Notes: generated from the letters alone by a model not told the origin. Shown: positions 53,784-61,731, counted from the stretch's first letter. The stretch: 64,000 nucleotides of DNA from Candidatus Aenigmatarchaeota archaeon (GCA_016931255.1 JAFGFG010000006.1:51394-115393); one strand, 5' to 3'. Translations and numbers: made by a program.

Positions 53784-55142
53784 TCAGACACTTCCTGCGC
53801 TGAAAGATTTTATTTCCTCTTTTAGGGCATCAATGAATATGCCTTCCAGTTTCTTCAATTTTCCTTCATTGTCAGCTTCAGTGCTTACCCTTATTATCGG
53901 TTCTGTGTTCGATGCGCGTATGAGAACCCATCCATAGTCGAAGTCAATACGCACGCCGTCTGTTGTGTTCATCCTTTCATACTTGTCTGAAAGCTTCTTC
54001 TTCAACTGGTCGACCACAGCAAATTTCTTCTCATCCGGGCATGAAACTTTCTGCCTGCGGAACGGGTAATGTGGAAGCTCATCGACAATCTCGGAGAGCT
54101 TCTTTCCTGACTTTGAAAGTGCGACAGCTGCATACAGGCTTGCAGCGATGCCGTCATCCATTGGCATCACCGAAGGTATGCAAAAATGGCCTGACTTCTC
54201 TACGCCGAAGCATGCCTTCCTCTTTCCAACCTCGCTTACCATGAACGAGTTGCCGACACGTATGCGGAAGATTTCCCTCCTGAACTTTTCAGCGATTTCG
54301 TCCATTATCTTCAGGCATTCCACATTGGCGACTATTCCCCCTTTATGATTCTTCACGAGTTCATTCAGTATGATGTATGACGCTACCTCCGGCCCGAGGA
54401 ATCTTCCCTTGTCATCGACAAGCGACATCCTGTCTGCGTCACCGTCGTATGCTATTCCCATGTTACTGCGCGTAGCTTCATCCTTGAGTTTCGCCAGCGC
54501 TTCGTCAGTTATTTCCGATGTCCTGTTCGGGAAGTTCCCATCAACTTCCCTGAAAATCGGCCTGACTTCAAATCCGGCTGACCTGAATATTTCCGGAGCT
54601 GCAAGCCCTGCTGCGCCATTGCCGCAGTCCAACACGACCTTCAGTGGCTTCTCAGGCTTCGGCACTCTGGAAACAATGTACTTCACGTAATCATTTATGG
54701 CATCCTCGGAACGTACAGTGCCTTTTGTCTGGGATTTTGAGGTATTTCCGGAGAGCACGATGTCCCTCACCATGTAATTGTCATCCTCGAAGAATTCGGT
54801 ACCAGAGCCACTTGCGAACTTGACGCCGTTCCATTCAGGCGGAAGATGCGATGCTGTGATGTAAGCGCTCGGGAGCTTTCTTTTCCATGCAGCAAAGAGA
54901 CATGCACCCCTTGGCACCACACCCACGTCTATAACATTCTTTCCTGATTTCACCACGCCTTTGATGAATGCTTTCCTGAGAGCAGGGCCGGAAATCCTTC
55001 CGTCCGTGCCTATTACAACTGAGTCATTCACGAATTCGGACGCGAATGCATTTCCGATAGCCTCCATCACATCCTCGGTGAGGTCCTTGCCATAGATTCC
55101 GCGGACATCATACGCACGAAACATGGACTTGTTCACTGGCAT
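53784..55142 (-). CDS. Phosphomannomutase/phosphoglucomutase
   Basis: Moves phosphate between C6 and C1 of hexoses, supplying sugar-1-phosphates to the nucleotidyltransferases in the glycan island. The 452-residue protein has FRAYDVRGIYGKDLTEDV, VIGTDGRISGPALRKAF, YITASHLPPEWNGVKF with the phosphoserine, GIAYDGDADRMSLVDDKG with metal Asp residues, FGVEKSGHFCIP for sugar recognition and IRASNTEPIIRVSTEA for phosphate binding. The ATG follows GGAGTGATTCA, 4 nt after the HIT gene; same operon as TIM. Mannose, glucose or glucosamine specificity cannot be told. Confidence 0.94.
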   Translation of the reverse strand: MPVNKSMFRAYDVRGIYGKDLTEDVMEAIGNAFASEFVNDSVVIGTDGRISGPALRKAFIKGVVKSGKNVIDVGVVPRGACLFAAWKRKLPSAYITASHLPPEWNGVKFASGSGTEFFEDDNYMVRDIVLSGNTSKSQTKGTVRSEDAINDYVKYIVSRVPKPEKPLKVVLDCGNGAAGLAAPEIFRSAGFEVRPIFREVDGNFPNRTSEITDEALAKLKDEATRSNMGIAYDGDADRMSLVDDKGRFLGPEVASYIILNELVKNHKGGIVANVECLKIMDEIAEKFRREIFRIRVGNSFMVSEVGKRKACFGVEKSGHFCIPSVMPMDDGIAASLYAAVALSKSGKKLSEIVDELPHYPFRRQKVSCPDEKKFAVVDQLKKKLSDKYERMNTTDGVRIDFDYGWVLIRASNTEPIIRVSTEADNEGKLKKLEGIFIDALKEEIKSFSAGSV

Positions 55143-55146
55143 TGAA

Positions 55147-55638
55147 TCACTCCAGTATGCTGATTTCCTTTTTCAGCCTTCTGTAAGTATCCTGAACCCT
55201 TTCCGGGAGCGCCTTGGAGTGGCTTACCATCTCAAAGAAACCGAAGTCTGTCCTGAATCTCGGCACTATATGGAAATGGAGATGGTCTATGGACGCGCCT
55301 GAAACAGTACCGCCCTGGTTGATTCCCATATTGAATCCAACAGGTCTCAGCACCTTCTTTAGAAGCTTTACACATCTCTTCACGAGGATGAACATCTCTG
55401 CAAGCTGCCTGTCCGTGAGTTTTTCAATTGATGTCACATGCTCCTTGGGGAGAATCTGTATATGGCCTGTGTTGTATGGATAGAGGTTCATTATGACCAT
55501 GAAATCTTTTGTCCTGTGCAGTACAAGGTCTTTATGAGAACCTTTGACTATCCCGCAGAAGACGCATTTCTTCGTAGCAGTCTTGGGCTTGGTCACCCAT
55601 GACATTCTCTCAGGCGCATACAGCCAGTTGTCTATCAT
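55147..55638 (-). CDS. HIT family nucleotide hydrolase/transferase
   Basis: The 163-residue protein has a zinc-type CVFCGIVKG start, NLYPYNTGHIQILPKEHV and the histidine triad IDHLHFHIVPRF (H-x-H-x-H). Such proteins hydrolyse or transfer nucleotidyl groups, for example from dinucleoside polyphosphates. The N-terminus WLYAPERMSWV matches the archaeal/Ap4A-phosphorylase-like subgroup. It sits 1 nt after TIM and 4 nt before the phosphomutase. Confidence 0.92.
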   Translation of the reverse strand: MIDNWLYAPERMSWVTKPKTATKKCVFCGIVKGSHKDLVLHRTKDFMVIMNLYPYNTGHIQILPKEHVTSIEKLTDRQLAEMFILVKRCVKLLKKVLRPVGFNMGINQGGTVSGASIDHLHFHIVPRFRTDFGFFEMVSHSKALPERVQDTYRRLKKEISILE

Positions 55639-55639
55639 A

Positions 55640-56305
55640 TCAAAACCCCTTTATCAGGCTTTCAATGACTTTTCCCGGTGCTGCTGACTTGACTATTGCA
55701 GATGCAACCAGAACACCAACGGCTCCAAGCTCCAGTGCCTCCATCACATCCTCGGTGCTGTTCACACCGGCGCCGCAGAGCACTTTCACTTTTGGATTAA
55801 CCGATTTCACAGCTTTCACAGTGTCGCTTATTATTTCCGGCTTTGCCTGTGCAACGGAGATGTCACCGCCTATAAGCTCAGGAGGCTCTATTGCTATGAA
55901 ATCAGGACTGAAAGCGGCAAGCTCCGTTGCAATCTTCGGTGTGGCTGCGCAGCATACTGAGACAATCTTAAGCTCCTTGCATTTTTCGATATTGGCTGAG
56001 ATGATATCCGTATCCAGGTTGTGCTCGGAGTGGTTTATCAGCGTTCCTTTAGCACCCGCATCCTTCACAGCCTCCGGAAGTATCCATCCTGTATGCGACC
56101 CCGGCTTTATTGGGTCCATATGCTGGGCATAAACCGGTATCGAGACAGCCTTCGAGACATCCTTCAGGTCAGTCGGCTGGACAGATAAAATGACATTGGC
56201 GCCTGTCTTTCTCGCAGCTAAGTCAGCTGCCTTTGCGATTGCGAGCGCTTTTTTTCCTGTTCCCTGCTCGTATGTCTTGAAATTGATTAACAATATTGGT
56301 TTCAT
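55640..56305 (-). CDS. tpiA: Triosephosphate isomerase, archaeal short form
   Basis: Interconverts dihydroxyacetone phosphate and glyceraldehyde 3-phosphate. The 221-residue protein is the shorter archaeal type. It starts MKPILLINFKTYEQGTGKKA (Asn-Lys-type substrate site), then has VYAQHMDPIKPGSHTGWILPE, TLINHSEHNLD (catalytic His), FIAIEPPELIG (catalytic Glu) and VLCGAGVNSTEDV. It leads the operon TIM-HIT-phosphomutase. Candidate TATA boxes lie 25-40 nt upstream. Confidence 0.96.
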   Translation of the reverse strand: MKPILLINFKTYEQGTGKKALAIAKAADLAARKTGANVILSVQPTDLKDVSKAVSIPVYAQHMDPIKPGSHTGWILPEAVKDAGAKGTLINHSEHNLDTDIISANIEKCKELKIVSVCCAATPKIATELAAFSPDFIAIEPPELIGGDISVAQAKPEIISDTVKAVKSVNPKVKVLCGAGVNSTEDVMEALELGAVGVLVASAIVKSAAPGKVIESLIKGF

Positions 56306-56670
56306 AAAATTCCCTGCTTTAATTCTGGTTTATCAGCTTAAAATATTTCAGAAAAAAATACTAAGATTTCATAAGGAAATATTTTTTGGATGCAATCGTA
56401 TTAGTTGAATTTCATCTCATTTTTGATAGGATTTCAATATTCTGAACAACCTTTGATAATTATATGATTCCTGATTATAGTCTGATAAATTTCCTTGCCG
56501 ATGCCCCCTAATATTCCCAGATTCTCAATTCTGTGTGAAAGTTCATGGTCAAAAGTAATAAAACATCCCTCGATTTCCTTCTTCAAATATGACTGACAAT
56601 TTCCCTGCAAAATTTTTTAAATTTTATGAGTTGAACATGCTTATTGACCCCAGAAATTTCATTATATTGA
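56306..56670. other. A+T-rich non-coding stretch, probably gene decay
   Basis: No complete gene was found in these 365 bases. On the minus strand a 58-codon open stretch (about 56635 to 56445) lacks a good start and reads QSYLKKEIEGCFITFDHE then LSHRIENLGILGGIGKEI; it resembles real protein but is too short to name. The first 40 bases carry the TIM promoter. The rest is markedly richer in A+T than its flanks and abuts a truncated Fic gene, which suggests remains of a transferred segment. Confidence 0.5.
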
Positions 56671-56970
56671 TTAAATTTGCGATTTAAGTTGCTTAACTAT
56701 AATATCGAAAATGAACTTGATGAAATCCCTCTCATTTCCTCTGTCGGACTCATCTAGTGAATTGTAGTATATTTTCCTTTCCTTCACATCAACAAGAAAC
56801 ATAGGATATCCCTGTTTGTGTAGGATGAAATTGCTTACAATCCTTGCGGTTCTTCCGTTTCCATCACTGAATGGGTGTATCCTCGTAAGCTTTGTATGTG
56901 CAATACACGCAAGTTCTAAAGGATGGAGCTTCCTTTTGTAATTGTTATACCAGACGAAGAACCCGTTCAT
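56671..56970 (-). pseudogene. N-terminally truncated Fic/DOC domain gene
   Basis: Fic proteins transfer AMP or other phospho-groups to target proteins. The 99-codon frame keeps the full catalytic motif IHPFSDGNGRTARIVSNF (H-P-F-x-x-G-N-G-R-x-x-R) and the following LHKQGYPMFLVDV. The part before it is missing. In-frame codons just upstream of the ATG (YLDKL) still fit the family helix, then meet a stop about 27 nt upstream, so the ATG is probably not the original start. An inhibitory helix is not visible. Probably a decayed gene; a short active product cannot be excluded. Confidence 0.7.
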
Positions 56971-57074
56971 TAGCTTGTCAAGGTAGAGTTGATATGGTTA
57001 ATATATTCTTGGCTTTAGTCCTCGTCAAAAACATCAAAACCGATAGCAAGCGTGCTTTGATATCCCGCCAGAAT

Positions 57075-58355
57075 TCATTTCCTCATTTCCTCGAGAATTT
57101 CCTTTGCACTGCTTACCGATATGTTCTTCTTCGCAATCATCTTTTTTACAACAGCGTCTATCTCCTCTGTCTCGGCACCGCCTATGACTGCGATGTTCCG
57201 TGCGTGAAGTTTCATGTGCCCGGCCTGAATTCCTTCAGTTGCAAGAGCCCTCAGCGCGGCGAAGTTCTGGGCCAGGCCGACTGATGCGACCACCTCTGCG
57301 AATTCCTTGGTGCTCTTGACACCCATAAGCTTGACAGCTATCTGGGCTACAGGATGCGTTCTGGTCGCGCCTCCGACAAGCCCCAGTGCCAGCGGAAGTT
57401 CAATCTCCCCGACAAGGTTTCCTTCCTCATCCTTGTGGAACTTGCTGAGAGGCTCGTACCTGCCGTTTCTTGAAGCAAAGGAATGGGCTCCTGCCTCCAC
57501 AGCCCTGAAATCATTAGCAGTCGCGAGCACAACAGCGTCTATCCCGTTCATTGCTCCCTTGTTGTGGGTTGTGCACCTGTACTGGTCATTCGCCGCAAGC
57601 TCGTATGCGTCAAGGATCTTCTCGATTGCATCCTCGCCGAGCTGGTCTTTACTCCATACGGCTTTCGAGCGTGCAAGCCTTTTGTCAGCAAGGTTGGATA
57701 TTATCCTCAGCCTCGCCTCGCCGCCTGTCACTTCCTCAAGGAAGGGAGCAACCCTTTCGCACATCGTATTGACAGCATTGGCGCCCATGGCGTCCCTCAC
57801 ATCGACTATGAGATGGACGACTATCATGACTCCGCGGCTTGTTTCGATTTCCCTGACCTCGACATCCCTGACACCTCCACCGAACTTGACAAGAACGGAA
57901 TCGCACTTGTTGGCTATGTCGAATATCTGCTCCTTGTTCCCCTTTATCTTCTTCTTGGCATCAGCTGCGTTCTTTATCTTCACAAGCTGTATCTGGCCTA
58001 TCATTACGGGCTCGTCGCTTGTTGCTGTGAATCCCCCCATTGCCCTGGCAAGCTTGGCCGCATATGATGCAGCTGCCACGACACTCGGCTCCTCAAGTGC
58101 CATTGGAATAAGGTAATCCCTTCCGTTTATCAGAAAATTGGTGGCAACGCCTATCGGATACTCAGTTGTGCCTATGACGTTCTCTATCATCATCTCCGCT
58201 TTACTGATGTCAAGAGCGCCGGTCTTCCTGAGAATCGCTGCCTCTTCATCCGTTATGTCCGCGAATTCCCTCAGTGCATCAAGCTTCTCTTTTGCTGTGA
58301 GTGCGTGAAATCCCGAAAGATTGGATTTCATGGGCTTGCAGTTACCATTAACCAT
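57075..58355 (-). CDS. hmgA: HMG-CoA reductase, class II type
   Basis: Makes mevalonate for isoprenoid lipids, the pathway served by the geranylgeranyl reductase at the left edge. The 426-residue protein has MIENVIGTTEYPIGVA, EEPSVVAAASYAAKLA, VDVRDAMGANAVNTM, ATANDFRAVEAGAHSFA, LALGLVGGATRTHP and GLAQNFAALRALATEGIQ with AGHMKLHARN. This pattern (catalytic Glu, Lys, Asp and the flap His region) is that of class II enzymes, first known in Pseudomonas mevalonii and also found in some archaea. ATG 58355 is 27 nt past CATTTAAAAAC, so it is leaderless. Confidence 0.95.
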   Translation of the reverse strand: MVNGNCKPMKSNLSGFHALTAKEKLDALREFADITDEEAAILRKTGALDISKAEMMIENVIGTTEYPIGVATNFLINGRDYLIPMALEEPSVVAAASYAAKLARAMGGFTATSDEPVMIGQIQLVKIKNAADAKKKIKGNKEQIFDIANKCDSVLVKFGGGVRDVEVREIETSRGVMIVVHLIVDVRDAMGANAVNTMCERVAPFLEEVTGGEARLRIISNLADKRLARSKAVWSKDQLGEDAIEKILDAYELAANDQYRCTTHNKGAMNGIDAVVLATANDFRAVEAGAHSFASRNGRYEPLSKFHKDEEGNLVGEIELPLALGLVGGATRTHPVAQIAVKLMGVKSTKEFAEVVASVGLAQNFAALRALATEGIQAGHMKLHARNIAVIGGAETEEIDAVVKKMIAKKNISVSSAKEILEEMRK

Positions 58356-58473
58356 ATTCTAACTCTTTGTCGCCACCGGGTTTTTAAATGGACATACCGG
58401 AAAACGTCTATCATCGAATCCCATAGTTTTATAAGCATATATTTTAATATTAAAATAAATTGTATAATTAAAA

Positions 58474-58478
58474 GGTGA
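58474..58478 (+). promoter_or_regulatory. Ribosome-binding site deciding the AbrB-like start
   Basis: GGTGA ends 5 nt before ATG 58484, the usual distance, and overlaps two other possible starts (GTG 58475, ATG 58478). An A+T run (TTTTAATATTAAAATAAA) lies about 20-35 nt further upstream as a promoter. Confidence 0.6.
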
Positions 58479-58483
58479 TGCGA

Positions 58484-58759
58484 ATGGAAATATCAATAAC
58501 TAGAATGTCCCAGAACGGGCAGATAGTCATACCCGCGGAAATAAGAAAGGATGCAAAAATAAAACCAAGGACAAAGTTCCTTGTGTTCAACGACGAAGGT
58601 GAGATACTGCTGAAACCAATAAAAGAGGGTATGCTAATGGAAGAAATAAGTCTTATAAGCAGGATAGAAAGTAGCGAGAGAGAAATAGAAGAAGGAAGAG
58701 TGGTGAGAGCCGACAGTAAAATGTCTGTTAAGGAAATAGACGATTTATTGATGTCATGA
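58484..58759 (+). CDS. AbrB/SpoVT-domain antitoxin
   Basis: The 91-residue protein has an N-terminal swapped-hairpin DNA-binding domain: ITRMSQNGQIVIPAEIRKDAKI then KFLVFNDEGEILLKPIKE. A C-terminal acidic/helical tail (SSEREIEEGRVVRADSK) would wrap the toxin. The RelE-like gene begins 17 nt later in the same direction, the usual antitoxin-first order, so autoregulation at the upstream A+T-rich promoter is likely. Confidence 0.87.
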   Translation: MEISITRMSQNGQIVIPAEIRKDAKIKPRTKFLVFNDEGEILLKPIKEGMLMEEISLISRIESSEREIEEGRVVRADSKMSVKEIDDLLMS

Positions 58760-58776
58760 CTGTTCGATAATTATGG

Positions 58777-59031
58777 ATGATATTAATGGAAATTTTATTT
58801 TCAGAAGAATTCAAAAAGGATTTCAAGCGTATCAAAGACAATGGAATGCGAGAAAAGATAATAAAAGCTATCAAGAAAGTATCCATTCTTCCTGAATCAG
58901 GCAAACCTTTAAGATATGAACTTAAAGGTCACCGAAGATTGATGATAAAACCTTTCAGAATAATATACAGAATTGATAATGGGAGGATAATAATAAACTG
59001 TTTTGAACACAGAAAAAAAGTTTACAAATAG
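58777..59031 (+). CDS. RelE/ParE superfamily toxin
   Basis: The 84-residue protein has FSEEFKKDFKRIKDNGMRE, LRYELKGHRRLMIKPFRIIY and IINCFEHRKKVYK. This is the typical RelE fold order: a helix pair, then basic strands with G-x-x-R-x-x-x-x-x-x-R-I-x-Y, and a terminal H-R-K-x-x-Y. RelE toxins cleave mRNA at the ribosome; ParE types attack gyrase. The terminal H-R-x-x-x-Y favours a RelE-like RNase. ATG 58777 or 58786 could start it. The pair lies between isoprenoid and translation-factor genes. Confidence 0.86.
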   Translation: MILMEILFSEEFKKDFKRIKDNGMREKIIKAIKKVSILPESGKPLRYELKGHRRLMIKPFRIIYRIDNGRIIINCFEHRKKVYK

Positions 59032-59047
59032 TTTTTATAATGTATAT

Positions 59048-59971
59048 ATGGTCAGCAGGGAAAGTCTTGAAGAACTGAAGAACACAAAAGCGAAGCGCAT
59101 AATGCTTCAGGTACCTGAGGGTCTGAAGATGAGGATACCTGACATAGTAAGTATTCTCGAGAAGGAAGGATATGAAGTCTTCTCAAGTGTTGAGCCATGC
59201 TTCGGTGCTTGCGACATCCGTGACCGGGAGGCAAAAATGCTCGGCTGCGATGCGATTCTGCATATAGGTCACAGCGACTTCGGTTTGAAGACAGCAGTTC
59301 CGGTGATTTATGATGAATGGTCTTCGGACTTCAATCCTACTGATATACTGGTAAACAATATAGAGAAGATAAAGTTCCGAAAGATAGGACTGCTTGCAAG
59401 TGTCCAGTTCATCAACTCGCTGAAAATCGCAAAGATGTTCCTTGATGAAGCCGGAAAGAAGGCTTTCATCGGGAGCGCAGGCAGGCTGTCTCCCGGACAG
59501 GTTCTCGGGTGCGATTATTCATCAGCACGCAAAGTCGCCAAGGATGTCGAGTGCTTCCTTTTCATAGGCTCGGGAAAATTCCATTCAGATGGTCTGCTGA
59601 ATACAGAAGGGAAGACAGTCTTCTACATAGATGCTGAGAACAACCTGTTCAGCCGGATAGAACCGGAGACTGAGAAGAACGAAGTGAAAAGGCTTATGAG
59701 AATAGAGAGTGCACGTGGAAAGAAAAGGTTCGCAGTCTTTGTCTCAGCCAAGCCCGGACAGATGGACCATTCATCAGCTGTGCGGATAGGAAAGTTCTTG
59801 AAATCCGCCGGGAAGGATGTCATTATAATAACCGCTGACATGCTCACCCCTGAGAAGATAATGGGAATGGGACTAGAAGTGATAGTGAATACTGCGTGCC
59901 CCAGGATGTACGATGACCAGAAACTCTTCGGAGTGACTGTTCTGAATGCGAAAGATGCTGAAGAGATTTAG
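59048..59971 (+). CDS. dph2: Diphthamide biosynthesis protein Dph2
   Basis: Unusual radical SAM enzyme that adds an aminocarboxypropyl group to a histidine of elongation factor 2. The 307-residue protein has LQVPEGLKMRIPDI and VEPCFGACDIRD (first cluster Cys). GCDAILHIGHSDFG follows, then QVLGCDYSSARKVAKDVECFLFIGSG with the second Cys, and VNTACPRMYDDQKLF with the third. The three widely spaced cysteines bind the 4Fe-4S cluster. ATG 59048 is chosen because it lies about 27 nt past a TTTACAAAT box; a longer frame begins inside the toxin gene. Confidence 0.94.
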   Translation: MVSRESLEELKNTKAKRIMLQVPEGLKMRIPDIVSILEKEGYEVFSSVEPCFGACDIRDREAKMLGCDAILHIGHSDFGLKTAVPVIYDEWSSDFNPTDILVNNIEKIKFRKIGLLASVQFINSLKIAKMFLDEAGKKAFIGSAGRLSPGQVLGCDYSSARKVAKDVECFLFIGSGKFHSDGLLNTEGKTVFYIDAENNLFSRIEPETEKNEVKRLMRIESARGKKRFAVFVSAKPGQMDHSSAVRIGKFLKSAGKDVIIITADMLTPEKIMGMGLEVIVNTACPRMYDDQKLFGVTVLNAKDAEEI

Positions 59972-60324
59972 CCGATGTATGATGCTGATTCATTGCTCTT
60001 TTTCTTCCCTTTGAATGCCTTCTGGAACTTCTCAGCGTGGCCTGACATCCACTTGGACACAGAGACGAACTGAGCAGGGGACATATGGACCTCAACCTGA
60101 AGCTCCCTCTCCACCTTGTCAAGTTCCATGACAGCCTTCGATGCTTTCTTTATCTTGGGCTTTATCCTGTCAAGGAAGAATATCATCCTCCCGTCATTGG
60201 GGTCAAGCCCGCCGAAGACCCCGCTTGCATAGACAGCCTTGAAACCGGAACTTTCCGTTACAACTATCTTCGGAATCTTGGGGATTTTCATGACATTTTC
60301 ATTAACTTTCTTTTCCTTTTTCAT
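59968..60324 (-). CDS. Small conserved archaeal protein (DUF3467-like)
   Basis: The protein of about 118 residues starts with a Lys-rich stretch and KIPKIPKIVV, then has FKAVYASGVFGGLDPNDGRM and VHMSPAQFVSVSKWMSGHAE. The V-Y-A-x-G-V start and the M-S-P-x-x-x-x-x-x-x-x-W/L segment recall DUF3467, a small family of unknown role; the match is by memory. The start is unsure: ATG 60324 follows AGGATA, ATG 60291 is also possible. It overlaps the end of the upstream membrane protein gene and shares TTAG with dph2. Confidence 0.6.
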   Translation of the reverse strand: MKKEKKVNENVMKIPKIPKIVVTESSGFKAVYASGVFGGLDPNDGRMIFFLDRIKPKIKKASKAVMELDKVERELQVEVHMSPAQFVSVSKWMSGHAEKFQKAFKGKKKSNESASYIG

Positions 60325-60688
60325 CATTATCCTTCTTCTTTTCAACTATTATAACTTTCTCAACCTTTTTCATCTTGCCTTTGCTGAACGGCTTCATGAC
60401 GAATTCCGCTATTGTGCCTATGCTCACGAGTATGTGGTAGACGAAGTATATCTCAGCGCCTGTCATCGCGAACCACAGCATGCTGTCTATTGTTATTGGG
60501 AAGGCCGTGCCGAAGAACATGTTGGAGAACACAGGGAACACACCGGCGATTGCTGATATAATCAGCGCCCTGACAAGTATCTTCACCACCTTGTATGCGA
60601 GCAGTATGAAAACGAAAAACAGCACGAGGAACACAACCAGAGCAGGATCCTGAACCATGCCGGTTATGTTTTCTTCCAGTCCAAACAT
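60302..60688 (-). CDS. Hypothetical three-helix membrane protein
   Basis: Not recognised. The 128-residue protein has three hydrophobic segments (ALVVFLVLFFVFILLAY, LIISAIAGVFPVFSNM, IYFVYHILVSIGTIAEFV). It ends in a strongly charged tail of about 30 residues (FSKGKMKKVEKVIIVEKKKD), probably cytosolic. It is co-transcribed with the small DUF3467-like gene and divergent from the DUF357 gene with 37 bp between starts. Confidence 0.7.
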   Translation of the reverse strand: MFGLEENITGMVQDPALVVFLVLFFVFILLAYKVVKILVRALIISAIAGVFPVFSNMFFGTAFPITIDSMLWFAMTGAEIYFVYHILVSIGTIAEFVMKPFSKGKMKKVEKVIIVEKKKDNDEKGKES

Positions 60689-60725
60689 ATTTTATCTTTG
60701 CAGTGATAATTTAAAAGGGAAAATT

Positions 60726-61016
60726 ATGAAAACAGAGGAATCGCTCAGAAGGGAAATCGACAAATGGTCAAAGAAGATGAGAACAGAGCTTGAGAACATA
60801 GAGTCCTACGGCAGCAAGGGACGCGAGTTCCTGACTAACATAAAGGCGTATGTGAGCGATTCAGCACATTTTCTTGAGAAAGGCGACCTCGTGAGGTCTT
60901 TCGAGGCGATAATATGGGCATGGTCCTGGCTTGAGATAGGCACGAACCTCGAATACCTGAAGAAGGAGTATGTCGACATAAAGCAGCTCGGAAAGAATTT
61001 TAATCCATCGGGCTAA
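60726..61016 (+). CDS. DUF357 family helical protein
   Basis: Archaeal family of unknown function. The 96-residue protein is all-helical, with YVSDSAHFLEKGDLVRSFEA and IIWAWSWLEIGTNLEYL, the recognisable core of DUF357. ATG 60726 follows AAAGGGAAAATT. An in-frame ATG 69 nt upstream would reach into the divergent gene and is rejected. It is followed closely by a small membrane protein gene. Confidence 0.85.
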   Translation: MKTEESLRREIDKWSKKMRTELENIESYGSKGREFLTNIKAYVSDSAHFLEKGDLVRSFEAIIWAWSWLEIGTNLEYLKKEYVDIKQLGKNFNPSG

Positions 61017-61024
61017 TGTGAATC

Positions 61025-61354
61025 ATGCCGGCTTTCGGAAAGACCCACAGGAGAAGGGACATACTGGATGGTGCCGCTTCCGGCGGCCTCATAGCAGGAG
61101 CGCTGGTAGTGTGGCTCTTCATGCAGACCAGCTGGATAGTCCCACTTGCGGCATTCATCATAGGAATCATCAACACAATGGACTCGCTATTTCCCTACGG
61201 AAGGCAGACATTCATATACAGCTGGCTTTTCGGGCTCACGCTCGGAACAATTGCAGTGATACTGTCATCACTGGAGAGCATGATATTCACAGCCATGTAT
61301 TTCTGCGCAGTGTTCTTCGTCATAAAGCTTGCGGTGAAATTCGTAAAAAGGTAG
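61025..61354 (+). CDS. Hypothetical small membrane protein
   Basis: Not recognised. The 109-residue protein has a basic N-terminus (FGKTHRRRDILDG) and three to four hydrophobic segments: LIAGALVVWLF, WIVPLAAFIIGIIN, FIYSWLFGLTLGTIAVILS and MIFTAMYFCAVFFVIKLAV. It starts 8 nt after the DUF357 stop and is probably co-transcribed with it. Confidence 0.7.
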   Translation: MPAFGKTHRRRDILDGAASGGLIAGALVVWLFMQTSWIVPLAAFIIGIINTMDSLFPYGRQTFIYSWLFGLTLGTIAVILSSLESMIFTAMYFCAVFFVIKLAVKFVKR

Positions 61355-61397
61355 CTCACTGAAGCAGTTTTTTAAAGCTTGGACGTATTAACTTCTT

Positions 61398-61724
61398 ATG
61401 TCATCACCCCAGAGAATAGCTGCAAGGGAAAGAAGGATTTCAGACATAAAGCCTGATGATACACGGGTATGCATAGTGGGCACAGTTGTCAGTTCGGAAC
61501 CCGGCCTGATAGCTGTTGATGACGGGACAGGGAAGATAAACGTCACATTCGATGATGCGCCTTCTTCAGCTTCAGGTCAGCTTGTCAGGGTCTTCGGCAG
61601 GACAGTTCCAATGGAATCCGGGTTCGAAATACAGGGTGAGGCTGTTCAGGATTTTTCAGGAGCTGACATAGAGCTCTGGAAGAAGGTAAGCGGGCTCTGG
61701 GAGAGTTCCATACAGCAGTTATAG
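61398..61724 (+). CDS. OB-fold nucleic-acid-binding protein (RPA-like)
   Basis: The 108-residue protein is one OB-fold: DTRVCIVGTVVSSEPGLIAV, DDGTGKINVTFDDA and LVRVFGRTVPMESGFEIQGE fit the five-strand pattern of tRNA-anticodon/RPA-type domains. The last 20 residues are helical. It lies 19 nt before PCNA in the same direction, so a replication or repair role is likely. It is too short for a complete RPA and could be a Stn1/RPA32-like small subunit. Confidence 0.78.
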   Translation: MSSPQRIAARERRISDIKPDDTRVCIVGTVVSSEPGLIAVDDGTGKINVTFDDAPSSASGQLVRVFGRTVPMESGFEIQGEAVQDFSGADIELWKKVSGLWESSIQQL

Positions 61725-61731
61725 TGATTTT

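Noticed and set aside
56306..56670. Replication origin or structured RNA in the A+T-rich gap
   Set aside because: No origin-recognition-box repeats, no Cdc6/Orc gene nearby and no consistent stem-loops were seen; decayed coding sequence explains it better.
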